The notes under the pieces are model-generated. The model had not been told where the DNA came from and made no database searches. It worked only from the letters and a program-made list of their open reading frames with translations. Shown here piece after piece: positions 25,523-33,164 of a stretch of 64,000 nucleotides of DNA. The position numbers were made by a program, and so were the translations under genes. Position 1 is the first letter of the stretch. The number at the start of each line of letters is the position of its first letter. Source of the DNA: Nocardia pneumoniae NBRC 100136 (GTDB lineage Bacteria; Actinomycetota; Actinomycetes; Mycobacteriales; Mycobacteriaceae); the NCBI RefSeq assembly GCF_000308755.1, contig NZ_BAGF01000079.1, forward strand, positions 1 through 64,000, in the 5' to 3' direction.

Positions 25523-26404
25523 TCAGTACCGGCGCGGACCGCCCGCCATCTCCTCGAGCCGTTCGACGCGTTCGGCGATGGGCGGGTGCGTGGAGAACCA
25601 GCGTGCGGCCCGCTCACCCGGGCGGAACGGGTTGGCGATCATCAGGTGCGATTGCGCCGTCAGCTTCGGCTCCGGCGGCAGCGGAGCGGCGTGGACGCCG
25701 CGCTCGATCTTGCGCAGGGCGGAGGCGAGCGCCAGGGGGTCGCCGGTGAGCTCGGCGCCGGACTGATCGGCTTGGTATTCGCGCGAACGGGAGACGGCCA
25801 GCTTGATCAAAGTGGCGGCGATCGGACCGAGCAGCGACACCAGCAGCACGCCGAGGATGTTGGGGCCCTCACCGTTGCGGTTCCCGCCGAACATGGACGC
25901 GAAGAAGGCCAGGTTGGCCAGACCGGAGATGACGGCCGCCAGCGCGCCCGCGATCGACGAGATCAGGATGTCCCGGTTGTAGACGTGGGAGAGCTCGTGG
26001 CCGAGCACGGCGCGCAATTCCCGCTCGTCGAGAATCTGCAGGATGCCACTGGTACAGCAGACCGCGGCATGCCGTGGGCTACGTCCGGTGGCGAACGCGT
26101 TGGGCGCGTTCGTCGGGCTGATGTACAGCCGCGGCATCGGCTGGCGGGCGGTGGTGGCCAGCTCCCGCACGATCCGGTAGACGACCGGCGCCTCCAGCTC
26201 GCTGACCGGCTGGGCGTGCATCGCCTTCAACGCGATCCGGTCGCTGTTGAAGTAGGCGTACGCGTTCATGCCCACCGCCAGCAAGATCGCGATCGCCAGG
26301 ATCGTCGGGCTGCGGAACATGGCACCCGCGAACACGATCAAGGCCGAAAGACCCACCATCAACCCGAAGGTTTTCAATCCATTCGCAAAGCCGTGCCCGT
26401 GCAT
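25523..26404 (-). CDS. htpX: Membrane zinc metalloprotease HtpX
   Basis: 293 residues, M48 family. Two N-terminal membrane segments (about 13-50), the zinc motif HELSH (136-140), and the third ligand Glu209 in SRSREYQADQSGAE; two more hydrophobic segments lie between them at about 148-170 and 180-203. HtpX degrades misfolded membrane proteins under stress. The C-terminal FSTHPPIAERVERLEEMA is family-typical. Homologue of Rv0563, which is also next to grcC1. The 228-base gap upstream contains a dispersed repeat copy. Confidence 0.95.
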   Translation of the reverse strand: MHGHGFANGLKTFGLMVGLSALIVFAGAMFRSPTILAIAILLAVGMNAYAYFNSDRIALKAMHAQPVSELEAPVVYRIVRELATTARQPMPRLYISPTNAPNAFATGRSPRHAAVCCTSGILQILDERELRAVLGHELSHVYNRDILISSIAGALAAVISGLANLAFFASMFGGNRNGEGPNILGVLLVSLLGPIAATLIKLAVSRSREYQADQSGAELTGDPLALASALRKIERGVHAAPLPPEPKLTAQSHLMIANPFRPGERAARWFSTHPPIAERVERLEEMAGGPRRY

Positions 26405-26545
26405 AAGTCTCCCTTGCCACTCCCCCGTTCACCGAGCTGCCTTACAGCAGATAAACGATAGAAGCCCCGGGCAAAGTTCCGTGAATCCACACCGCCCGGA
26501 AGCTACCCGCGGAGATCACGTACTGGGTCGTGAATAGGCTCCCCG

Positions 26546-26599
26546 CGCCACGCAACCACACCGGCCCCACCTCAACTTTCGAGCGCAGTGAGACCGAGC
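26546..26599 (-). repeat. Dispersed 54-base repeat, copy 1
   Basis: Minus-strand copy that begins GCTCGGTCTCACTGCGCTCG and ends GGGCCGGTGTGGTTGCGTGG. It matches 43 of 54 positions of the second copy at 40508-40561. Both copies are in promoter-side gaps of menaquinone-related genes. Confidence 0.6.
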
Positions 26600-26632
26600 A
26601 CCGCCGTTCGCCGCGCCCGCGCGGCCAATACT

Positions 26633-27700
26633 TCAGCCCACGCGTTCGATGGTGTAGCGGACCAATCGCTGAAGTGCGTCGTTGGCGGGGCCGCCGGGCA
26701 GCGCGGACAGCTCGGTGTGGGCGAGATCGGCGTAGCCCTGCAATTTCTCCTTGGCCAGCACCATGCCGCGGGAGCGGGCGAGCAGATCGAGTGCCTCGGC
26801 CACCTCGTCGTCGGTCTCCAGCGGGCGGGCGAGCAGCTTGCGCAGGCGGTCGCCTTCGACGCCCTCTTCGCGCAGCGCGTACAGCACCGGCAGGGTGTGC
26901 ACGCCTTCGCGCAGGTCGGTGCCGGGTGTTTTGCCGGACTGCTCGGAGGCCGAGGAGATGTCGATGATGTCGTCGGAGATCTGGAAGGCGGTGCCGACCG
27001 CGTCGCCGAGGCGGGCGAGTCGCTCGACGTGCTCGGCGCCGGCCCCGGAGAAGGTGCCGCCGAAACGTCCGGCGGCGGCGATGAGCGAACCGGTCTTCTC
27101 CCACACCACGCGCAGGTAGTGCTCGACCGGGTCCTGGGACTCGCGGGCGCCCATGGTCTCGCGCATCTGACCGGTGACGAGTTCGGCGAAGGTCTCGGCG
27201 ATGATGCGCACGGCGTCGGGGCCGAGGGTGGAGGTGAGCCGGGAGGCGTGCGCGAACAGGTAGTCCCCCGCGAGGATGGCGATGTTGTTGCCCCACCGCG
27301 AATTCACGCTCGGGGCGCCGCGACGCATCGGGGCCTCGTCCATGACGTCGTCGTGGTACAGCGTGGCCAGATGCACCAGCTCCACCACGGTGCCCGCGGT
27401 GATCAAATCGGGATCGGTCGGACGCGGACCGAGCTGCCCGGTGAGGATGGTGAACAGCGGCCTGAACCGCTTTCCGCCCGCCTTCGCCAGGTGCAGGGCG
27501 GCTTCCTGGAGGAACTCCGCACCGTCGGACAGCTCGTCGACCAGGAGCTTTTCCACCTTCTCCAGGCCGTCGCGCACCGTGGCGGCGAGCTCGTCGTCAC
27601 CGAGATCGACGCCGGCCACCACCGTGCTCTCGGCGCTGCCGGCACCGTCGTGCGCGTCCGTGAGTCGCTCGCTGCGCTCACTCATGGCCGATCTGCTCAT
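26633..27700 (-). CDS. grcC1: Polyprenyl diphosphate synthase
   Basis: 355 residues from the ATG at 27700, which has GGAG five bases upstream. The first Asp-rich motif DDVMD lies in LATLYHDDVMDEAPMRRG and the second is DDIID in GTAFQISDDIIDISS; GGKRFRP and KTGSL are also present. It makes the long isoprenoid diphosphate used as the menaquinone side chain, then attached by MenA. Homologue of Rv0562 by sequence and neighbours (htpX on one side, menJ on the other). The N-terminal MSERSERLT is encoded by a short dispersed repeat, so the native start may be further in, near VVAGVDLG. Confidence 0.9.
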   Translation of the reverse strand: MSRSAMSERSERLTDAHDGAGSAESTVVAGVDLGDDELAATVRDGLEKVEKLLVDELSDGAEFLQEAALHLAKAGGKRFRPLFTILTGQLGPRPTDPDLITAGTVVELVHLATLYHDDVMDEAPMRRGAPSVNSRWGNNIAILAGDYLFAHASRLTSTLGPDAVRIIAETFAELVTGQMRETMGARESQDPVEHYLRVVWEKTGSLIAAAGRFGGTFSGAGAEHVERLARLGDAVGTAFQISDDIIDISSASEQSGKTPGTDLREGVHTLPVLYALREEGVEGDRLRKLLARPLETDDEVAEALDLLARSRGMVLAKEKLQGYADLAHTELSALPGGPANDALQRLVRYTIERVG

Positions 27701-27873
27701 TTCTTCTCCCAGCGATGCGTCCGACCCCACGGTAGAGAACCTAGCGTGTCCCCGGCCGATGGCCCATGAACACCGTCACTCCGCGGCGGATCTGTCTTGT
27801 CGCCGTTCGTCGTCATGGCGCTCGGCGGGCCGAGCGCGACCGCCGTCGACAGGATCGAGACGGCCCTGCGAGT

Positions 27874-29154
27874 ATGGAGCGCATGGGTTCTCCGGAAGCG
27901 ACTCCCACGGGCGGCGACGAGGCCGCGTTGCCCAGCCGAGCCGAGGTGCTGGTCGTCGGTGCGGGGCCCGCTGGCTCGGCGTCCGCCGCGTGGGCGGCAA
28001 GGGCGGGACGGGACGTGGTGCTCGTCGACTCCGCGGTGTTCCCGAGGGACAAGACCTGCGGTGACGGGCTGACTCCGCGCGCGACCGCGGAGCTGGAGCT
28101 GCTCGGCCTCGGCGAGTGGGTGCGGGCGCACATCGTCAACCATGGTTTACGGATGACCGGCTTCGGCCGCGAGGCGCTGCTGAGCTGGCCCGGCGGCTCC
28201 TTCCCGACCTACGGAAGCGCCGTTCCGCGAACCGAACTCGACGACAAGCTGCGCGAGACGGCGGTGAAGTCCGGGGCGCGCGTGGTGGACGGAACGAAGG
28301 TGGTCGACGTCACCCGCGAGGGCGATCGGGTCACCGGCGTGACGGTGCGCACGGCCGATGCCGTGCGAACGATCGCCTGCCGCACGCTGGTGGTCGCCGA
28401 CGGGGTGCGCTCGCCGATCGGGCGGCTGCTCGGCCGCACCTGGCACCGGCAGTACGCCTACGGCACCGCGGCGCGGGCTTACATCAGATCCGGCCGCAGC
28501 GACGATCAGTGGATCACCTCGCATCTGGAGTTGCGCGACGCCTCCGGCGCGCTGGTGCCCGGGTACGGCTGGGTGTTCCCGCTCGGGAACGGCGAGGTGA
28601 ACATCGGCGTCGGATCGCTGGCCACGGAGCGGCGGCCCTCGCATATCGCGCTGAAACCGCTTCTGGCGCATTACACGGCGTTGCGCACGGAGGAATGGCA
28701 ATTCGAGGGTTCGCTGCGCGCGGTGGCCTCGGCGCTGCTCCCGATGGGCGGCGCGGTCTCGAACGTCGCCGGACGCAACTGGGTGCTGGTCGGCGACGCC
28801 GCGGGCTGTGTGAACCCGCTCAACGGCGAAGGCATCGACTACGGCCTGGAAGGCGGCCATCTGCTCGCCGACCTGCTGGACGAGCCCGACCTGACGACGA
28901 TCTGGCCGCAGGTCTTGCGCACACGCTATGGGCGCACCTTCTCGGTCGCGCGCCGGATCGCGGGCCTGGCGACCCATCCGCGCATGGTTCCGCTCGGCGG
29001 CCCTCCGGTGATGCGCTCGAAGTACCTGCAGCGCACGGCCGTTCGCGTGATGGGCAACCTGGTCACCGACGAGGACGTCGACCTGACCGCGCGGGCTTGG
29101 CGAGCGGCGGGCCGCACGTCGATGCGCTTCGACGAGCGGCAGCCGTTCGCCTAG
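27874..29154 (+). CDS. menJ: Menaquinone side-chain reductase MenJ (GGR family)
   Basis: About 426 residues of the geranylgeranyl reductase flavoprotein family. FAD dinucleotide motif VLVVGAGPAGSASAAWAARA, the family DKTCGDGLTPRA block, GWVFPLGNGEVNIGVGSL, and the second FAD motif VGDAAGCVNPLNGEGIDYGL. The M. tuberculosis homologue Rv0561c saturates the beta-isoprene unit of menaquinone-9, so the same job is inferred. ATG at 27874 is used, and 27883 is an equal alternative since neither has a clear ribosome site. It is divergent from grcC1. Confidence 0.92.
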   Translation: MERMGSPEATPTGGDEAALPSRAEVLVVGAGPAGSASAAWAARAGRDVVLVDSAVFPRDKTCGDGLTPRATAELELLGLGEWVRAHIVNHGLRMTGFGREALLSWPGGSFPTYGSAVPRTELDDKLRETAVKSGARVVDGTKVVDVTREGDRVTGVTVRTADAVRTIACRTLVVADGVRSPIGRLLGRTWHRQYAYGTAARAYIRSGRSDDQWITSHLELRDASGALVPGYGWVFPLGNGEVNIGVGSLATERRPSHIALKPLLAHYTALRTEEWQFEGSLRAVASALLPMGGAVSNVAGRNWVLVGDAAGCVNPLNGEGIDYGLEGGHLLADLLDEPDLTTIWPQVLRTRYGRTFSVARRIAGLATHPRMVPLGGPPVMRSKYLQRTAVRVMGNLVTDEDVDLTARAWRAAGRTSMRFDERQPFA

Positions 29155-29228
29155 GAATCCGGCCGCTCCAGGAGCCACGCCCGCCGACGTGCGGAATCCG
29201 GCCCCGCGATCCCGAACGGACCAGCGGC

Positions 29229-29822
29229 TCAGCGGTTCGGATATGGCGGCTGGCCGTACGGCGGAGCCGGATGGCCGGAGGGTGGAGCGGCTGTGAATCC
29301 GTAAGGCTGGGGAGGCTGGTGGCCGTATGGCGCGGGCGCGGGCTGGCCATATGGCGGTGCGGGCTGGGGGCCGTACGACGGAGTCGGTTGACGACGTGCC
29401 GCGATCCACCGGCCGGTCGGACTGATGGCGGCGAGGACAAGGGTCGCCAGCGTCAACACTCCGGCGATTATCGGCAGCAGGCCGAAAAGGCCCGACACCG
29501 CGAGCTCCACCGCTATGTTGATCAAACTCAGCGCACTGCCGATGATCACCAGAACCCGGCCCGCGGTCGACCGGCACAGCAGCAGGATGCCGCCGAGCAC
29601 GAGCAGGAACGCCACGAATCCGGCCACCGCCACGCTGATCAGCGCAAGACCTGCCAGGGTGTCGAGAGATGCGAGCGTCCCCAGTGACACGAGACCGAAT
29701 ATCGTCCAACCCCCACCCAGCAGCGCAAGCAGCGCCGACGCGATTCCGGTGCCACCACTCGCCGAAGGCGGGGGCGGCGGATAGCTGCCCGGCGCACCTG
29801 GCCAGCCGTACTGGTAGTTCAT
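29229..29822 (-). CDS. Proline/tyrosine-rich small membrane protein
   Basis: 197 residues not assigned to a family. A Pro/Gly/Tyr-rich N-terminus (MNYQYGWPGAPGSYPPPPPS) is followed by about four membrane helices (47-150) and a long tail of PYGQP/PPYG repeats (about 160-197). Such tails are common in actinobacterial membrane proteins that work at the cell envelope. ATG at 29822 with GAGGAG upstream was chosen over a longer reading. Function unknown. Confidence 0.75.
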   Translation of the reverse strand: MNYQYGWPGAPGSYPPPPPSASGGTGIASALLALLGGGWTIFGLVSLGTLASLDTLAGLALISVAVAGFVAFLLVLGGILLLCRSTAGRVLVIIGSALSLINIAVELAVSGLFGLLPIIAGVLTLATLVLAAISPTGRWIAARRQPTPSYGPQPAPPYGQPAPAPYGHQPPQPYGFTAAPPSGHPAPPYGQPPYPNR

Positions 29823-30010
29823 ATCGGAATCACTCCTCGCCAATTCCGCGATGCAGCCGAGCTGCATGGCGGCGAATCGAAATCGTGCCGTCAACTAGTA
29901 CCGCTGGATAGCGGCTCGTAAACCAGGTCGCATAGCAAGGACTTCATGTCGTACCCGACCGGGCGATCGAGGAGTTGCCCCGGCTCGCGCTGGGGCAACG
30001 GACGGATGCG

Positions 30011-30517
30011 TCAGGCGGTCGGTTCGGTGGTCAGCCACTCCTCGATGAATTTGCGCTCGCTGGTGAGCACCCGATGGTGCAGTTGTTCGGCGAGCGGCTC
30101 GATGGCGCCGCCGACCAAAGGCACCTTCACCTGCACGGTGCCTGCCACCTCGAGCTCGGAACCCTCCGCGGTGGAACGTATTTCGTAGGTCCCGGACATG
30201 GCGGTGTTGATGCCGCCGGTGCTCGCCTCGAAGGTGCCCTTGGCGACCTCGCCGACCAGGGGCTGCCAGTTGTCGGTGCGGGAGAAGGTGAGCTCGCTCT
30301 TGAGCACCTTGCGCACCAGCGCGGGAACCTTGTCCTCCGCGGCTTTTTCGGTCATGTGGATACGGATGGTTCCCGCGCCGTCGGGATGCGACACCCGCAG
30401 CGTCGCGGTCGGGGCGTCGGCGAAGCGGGCCTGCCAGACGTCGTCGGTGATGAGTGCCCGGTGGAGATCTTCGACCGGGACGGTGTAGGGCACGGTGAAG
30501 CTGAATTTTCGGGACAT
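30011..30517 (-). CDS. DUF2505 family protein (SRPBCC-like)
   Basis: 168 residues: MSRKFSFTVPYTVPVEDLHR, TDNWQPLVGEVAKGTFEAST, and EVAGTVQVKVPLVGGAIEPL with a closing helix. The beta-rich core with a long C-terminal helix fits DUF2505, a START/SRPBCC-like lipid- or ligand-binding fold in actinobacteria. The ATG at 30517 was preferred over a much longer upstream reading that has low-complexity sequence. Function unknown. It is divergent from the Rv0556-like gene. Confidence 0.8.
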   Translation of the reverse strand: MSRKFSFTVPYTVPVEDLHRALITDDVWQARFADAPTATLRVSHPDGAGTIRIHMTEKAAEDKVPALVRKVLKSELTFSRTDNWQPLVGEVAKGTFEASTGGINTAMSGTYEIRSTAEGSELEVAGTVQVKVPLVGGAIEPLAEQLHHRVLTSERKFIEEWLTTEPTA

Positions 30518-30556
30518 GGCCGCCACCGTAGCCGAGCCGGTCGGTAGCCTGTGGCG

Positions 30557-31012
30557 GTGTCGGAAACCAGCCAGTCCACCGGGCGGCCGATCCGCCTGCG
30601 ACGGGCCGGGATCGGCGTGCTGATCGCCGCGACCGCCGTCAGCGTGCTGGTCGCGCTGCTGGTGCTGGCCGCCTGGCGCAACGACTACCTGATCAGCTCG
30701 GACAAGGGCAGCACAACGGCCGAGGTGCTCTCGGCGGGGCGGCTGCGCTCGGCCGTCATGTACGTCACGCCCGACGGTGAGACGCACAACCCGAAGGTCG
30801 GCGTGCTGTATCCGACCAACCTCACCGCGGGTGAGCGCATCCGGGTGGAGTACAGCCGCAGCGACCCCGACCTGGTGCGCGTGGAGGGCCGCGACGTGCG
30901 CGTCGCGATTCCGCCCGCGCTGTCGGTCATCGTGGTGGTCTGGCTGCTCGCGCTTCCGGCGTTGTGGCTGCTGCACCGTGCGAGCGGACGCAGGCCGACG
31001 CCGGTCGGCTGA
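30557..31012 (+). CDS. DUF3592-like membrane protein
   Basis: 151 residues with one membrane helix near each end (about 20-42 and 118-138) and a small exported domain between them (YLISSDKGSTTAEVLSAGRL, then DLVRVEGRDVRVAIP). Similar in layout to Rv0556, which also precedes mgtA. GTG at 30557 gives V-S-E; GTG at 30551 adds two residues. Function unknown; the fixed position beside mgtA and men genes suggests an envelope role. Confidence 0.8.
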   Translation: MSETSQSTGRPIRLRRAGIGVLIAATAVSVLVALLVLAAWRNDYLISSDKGSTTAEVLSAGRLRSAVMYVTPDGETHNPKVGVLYPTNLTAGERIRVEYSRSDPDLVRVEGRDVRVAIPPALSVIVVVWLLALPALWLLHRASGRRPTPVG

Positions 31013-31139
31013 GCGTTCCGGCGGCTGCCCGCTCGGGGCTGTTGCCCGCGATTTCGCCGCCCCGATAGTTCGCCGGAACTTTCCGTGCGCTTCACTTCGG
31101 TGTGGGGGCGCGGCGCGATGTGGCGGTCAGGCTGAAAGC

Positions 31140-32282
31140 GTGCGAGTAGCGATCGTCGCGGAGTCGTTTCTGCCGAACATGAACGGCGTCGTCAACTCCG
31201 TGCTGCGGGTGCTGGAGCACCTGGACCGGCACGGACACGACGCGTTGATCGTCGCGCCGGACACCCCGCGCGGGCTACCCGCCGCACCGCGCGGCCACGG
31301 ACGGTTCCCGGTCCACCGGGTGCCCGCGGTCATGGTCCCGAAGGTCAGTTCGCTGCCGGTCGGGCTGCCGCAACCGGGCATCGTCTCGGCCATCGAAGAC
31401 TTCGACGCCGATGTGGTCCATCTGGCTTCGCCGTTCCTGCTCGGGGCAGGTGGCCTGGGCGCTGCGCTGCGCCTGGACCTGCCGACCGTGGCGGTGTACC
31501 AGACCGACGTCGCGGGCTTCGCCAAGAGTTATGGGCTCGGGCTGGCGAGCCGAGCGGCCTGGGGATGGACCCGGCGCATCCACGAGAGCGCCACCCGCAC
31601 CCTCGCCCCGTCCCGGGCAGCGGCGGAGGACCTGGCCAGGCACGGTATCCCGCGTGTACACCGATGGGGCCGGGGTGTCGACATCGCGCGTTTCACGCCG
31701 AGCGCCCGATCCGCGGCGCTGCGCGACGCCTGGCGCGCCGGACGGGATCGGCTGCTGGTCGGTTTCGTGGGGCGGCTCGCGCCGGAGAAGCACGTCGAGC
31801 GGCTCGCCGTGCTGGCCACCGACCCGGCCGTCCAGCTGGTCATCGTCGGCGACGGGCCGGAGCGCCAGCGGCTGGCGCGGATGATGCCGACGGCGGTGTT
31901 CACCGGCGAGCTCGGCGGCGACGAGCTGGCCCGGGCGTACGCCAGCCTGGACGTGATGGTGCACGCGGGCGAGCACGAGACGTTCTGCCAGGGCGTGCAG
32001 GAGGCGCTGGCGTCGGGCGTCCCGGTGATCGGTCCGGACGCGGGCGGTCCGCGCGATCTGATCGCGCACTGCCGCAACGGCTACCTCCTTCCGGTGGACC
32101 GGTTCGGCGAACTGCTGCCCAGCGCCGTGGGGGCGCTGCACGATCCCGCGCTGCGGACCCGGTTCGCGGGCGCGGCCAGGAAATCGGTGCTGTCGCGTAC
32201 CTGGCCTGCCATTTGCGGTCAACTGATGGGTCACTACGCCGAGGTGACCGGGACGCGGATCCGCTTGCCGCATACGGCGTGA
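31140..32282 (+). CDS. mgtA: GDP-mannose-dependent alpha-mannosyltransferase
   Basis: 380-residue GT4 family glycosyltransferase. N-terminal half with VRVAIVAESFLPNMNGVVNS and VVHLASPFLLGAGGLGAALR; C-terminal half with VGRLAPEKH and the E-x7-E type motif EHETFCQGVQEALASGVPVI. It corresponds to Rv0557 MgtA, which mannosylates glycolipid acceptors related to lipomannan and PIM synthesis in corynebacteria and mycobacteria. GTG at 31140 was used. It lies between the Rv0556-like gene and menG, same order as M. tuberculosis. Confidence 0.9.
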   Translation: MRVAIVAESFLPNMNGVVNSVLRVLEHLDRHGHDALIVAPDTPRGLPAAPRGHGRFPVHRVPAVMVPKVSSLPVGLPQPGIVSAIEDFDADVVHLASPFLLGAGGLGAALRLDLPTVAVYQTDVAGFAKSYGLGLASRAAWGWTRRIHESATRTLAPSRAAAEDLARHGIPRVHRWGRGVDIARFTPSARSAALRDAWRAGRDRLLVGFVGRLAPEKHVERLAVLATDPAVQLVIVGDGPERQRLARMMPTAVFTGELGGDELARAYASLDVMVHAGEHETFCQGVQEALASGVPVIGPDAGGPRDLIAHCRNGYLLPVDRFGELLPSAVGALHDPALRTRFAGAARKSVLSRTWPAICGQLMGHYAEVTGTRIRLPHTA

Positions 32283-32356
32283 ACCGCGATCGGGCGTGAC
32301 CGACGTATCGTCGTGCCATGCTCGGTTCGTCCCGGAGCTGGAGTTAGTGTCTTGGC

Positions 32357-33061
32357 GTGGCGAAAACGCAATCGAACCGGGCGTCGTTGGACAAGCAGCC
32401 GCGGGAAGTCGCGGCGATGTTCGACGGCGTCGCCCGGCGATACGACCTGACCAACACGGTGATCTCCGCGGGGCAGGATCGCTACTGGCGCTGGGCCACC
32501 CGCAAGGCGCTCGCGCTGCGACCGGGTGAGCGGCTGCTCGATCTGGCGGCCGGGACCGGCGTATCCACCATGGAGCTGCGCAAATCCGGCGCGTGGTGCC
32601 TGGCGGCCGACTTCTCCAAGGGCATGCTCGCCGCGGGCCGGTTCCGCGACGTGCCGATGGTGGCGGCCGACGCGATGGCGCTGCCGTTCGCCGACGACTC
32701 CTTCGACGCGGTGAGCATCTCGTTCGGGCTGCGCAACGTCGCGGACACCGACCTCGCGCTGCGGGAGATGCTGCGGGTCGCCAAGCCGGGCGGCAGGCTG
32801 GTGGTGTGTGAGTTCTCCACACCGGTGGTCCCGGTGTTCCGCACGCTGTATCTGGAGTATCTGATGAAGGCGCTGCCCAAGGTGGCGCGTGTGGTGAGCA
32901 GCAATCCCGACGCCTACGTCTACCTGGCCGAATCCATTCCGGACTGGCCGAACCAGCGCAGGCTGGCGATGCGGATCGCGGCCAACGGGTGGTCGTCGGT
33001 GAAGTGGCGTAACCTCACCGGCGGCGTCGTCGCCTTGCATCGGGCGTACAAACTCGGCTGA
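32357..33061 (+). CDS. menG: Demethylmenaquinone methyltransferase
   Basis: 234 residues. N-terminal MFDGVARRYDLTNTVISAGQ, SAM-binding LLDLAAGTGVSTMEL, post-motif DAMALPFADDSFDAVSISFG, and CEFSTPVVPVF. These are the UbiE/MenG (CoQ5 family) hallmarks. The enzyme methylates demethylmenaquinone to menaquinone, the last common step of the pathway. GTG start (V-A-K-T). An 11-base hairpin follows the stop. Confidence 0.95.
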   Translation: MAKTQSNRASLDKQPREVAAMFDGVARRYDLTNTVISAGQDRYWRWATRKALALRPGERLLDLAAGTGVSTMELRKSGAWCLAADFSKGMLAAGRFRDVPMVAADAMALPFADDSFDAVSISFGLRNVADTDLALREMLRVAKPGGRLVVCEFSTPVVPVFRTLYLEYLMKALPKVARVVSSNPDAYVYLAESIPDWPNQRRLAMRIAANGWSSVKWRNLTGGVVALHRAYKLG

Positions 33062-33079
33062 TCCGCGAGACCCCGATCA

Positions 33080-33112
33080 CACCTCACCGCCGGATTTCGC
33101 AGCGGTGAGGTG
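33080..33112 (+). terminator. Hairpin after menG
   Basis: Perfect 11-base stem CACCTCACCGC with an 11-base loop, 18 bases past the menG stop. There is no T-run, so it may be a weak or Rho-assisted terminator. Confidence 0.5.
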
Positions 33113-33116
33113 GAAT

Positions 33117-33132
33117 GTCACCTGCCGATAAC
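33117..33132 (+). promoter_or_regulatory. Possible GlnR-type half-sites before the nitrate reductase
   Basis: GTCAC and ATAAC are spaced 11 bases apart start to start, loosely matching the actinobacterial GlnR box (GTnAC, six bases, GAAAC), with a third AT-rich element TAAAT another 11 bases on. The match is partial. The position, 32 bases before the start of a nitrogen-assimilation gene, is what makes it worth noting. Confidence 0.3.
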
Positions 33133-33164
33133 GCGGGGTAAATCCGGCGCAATCGGCGGTCCGC

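Noticed and set aside
28116..29687. 523-codon plus-strand frame overlapping menJ
   Set aside because: Different frame from menJ, Arg-rich and extends past the menJ stop; menJ is clearly the coding frame.
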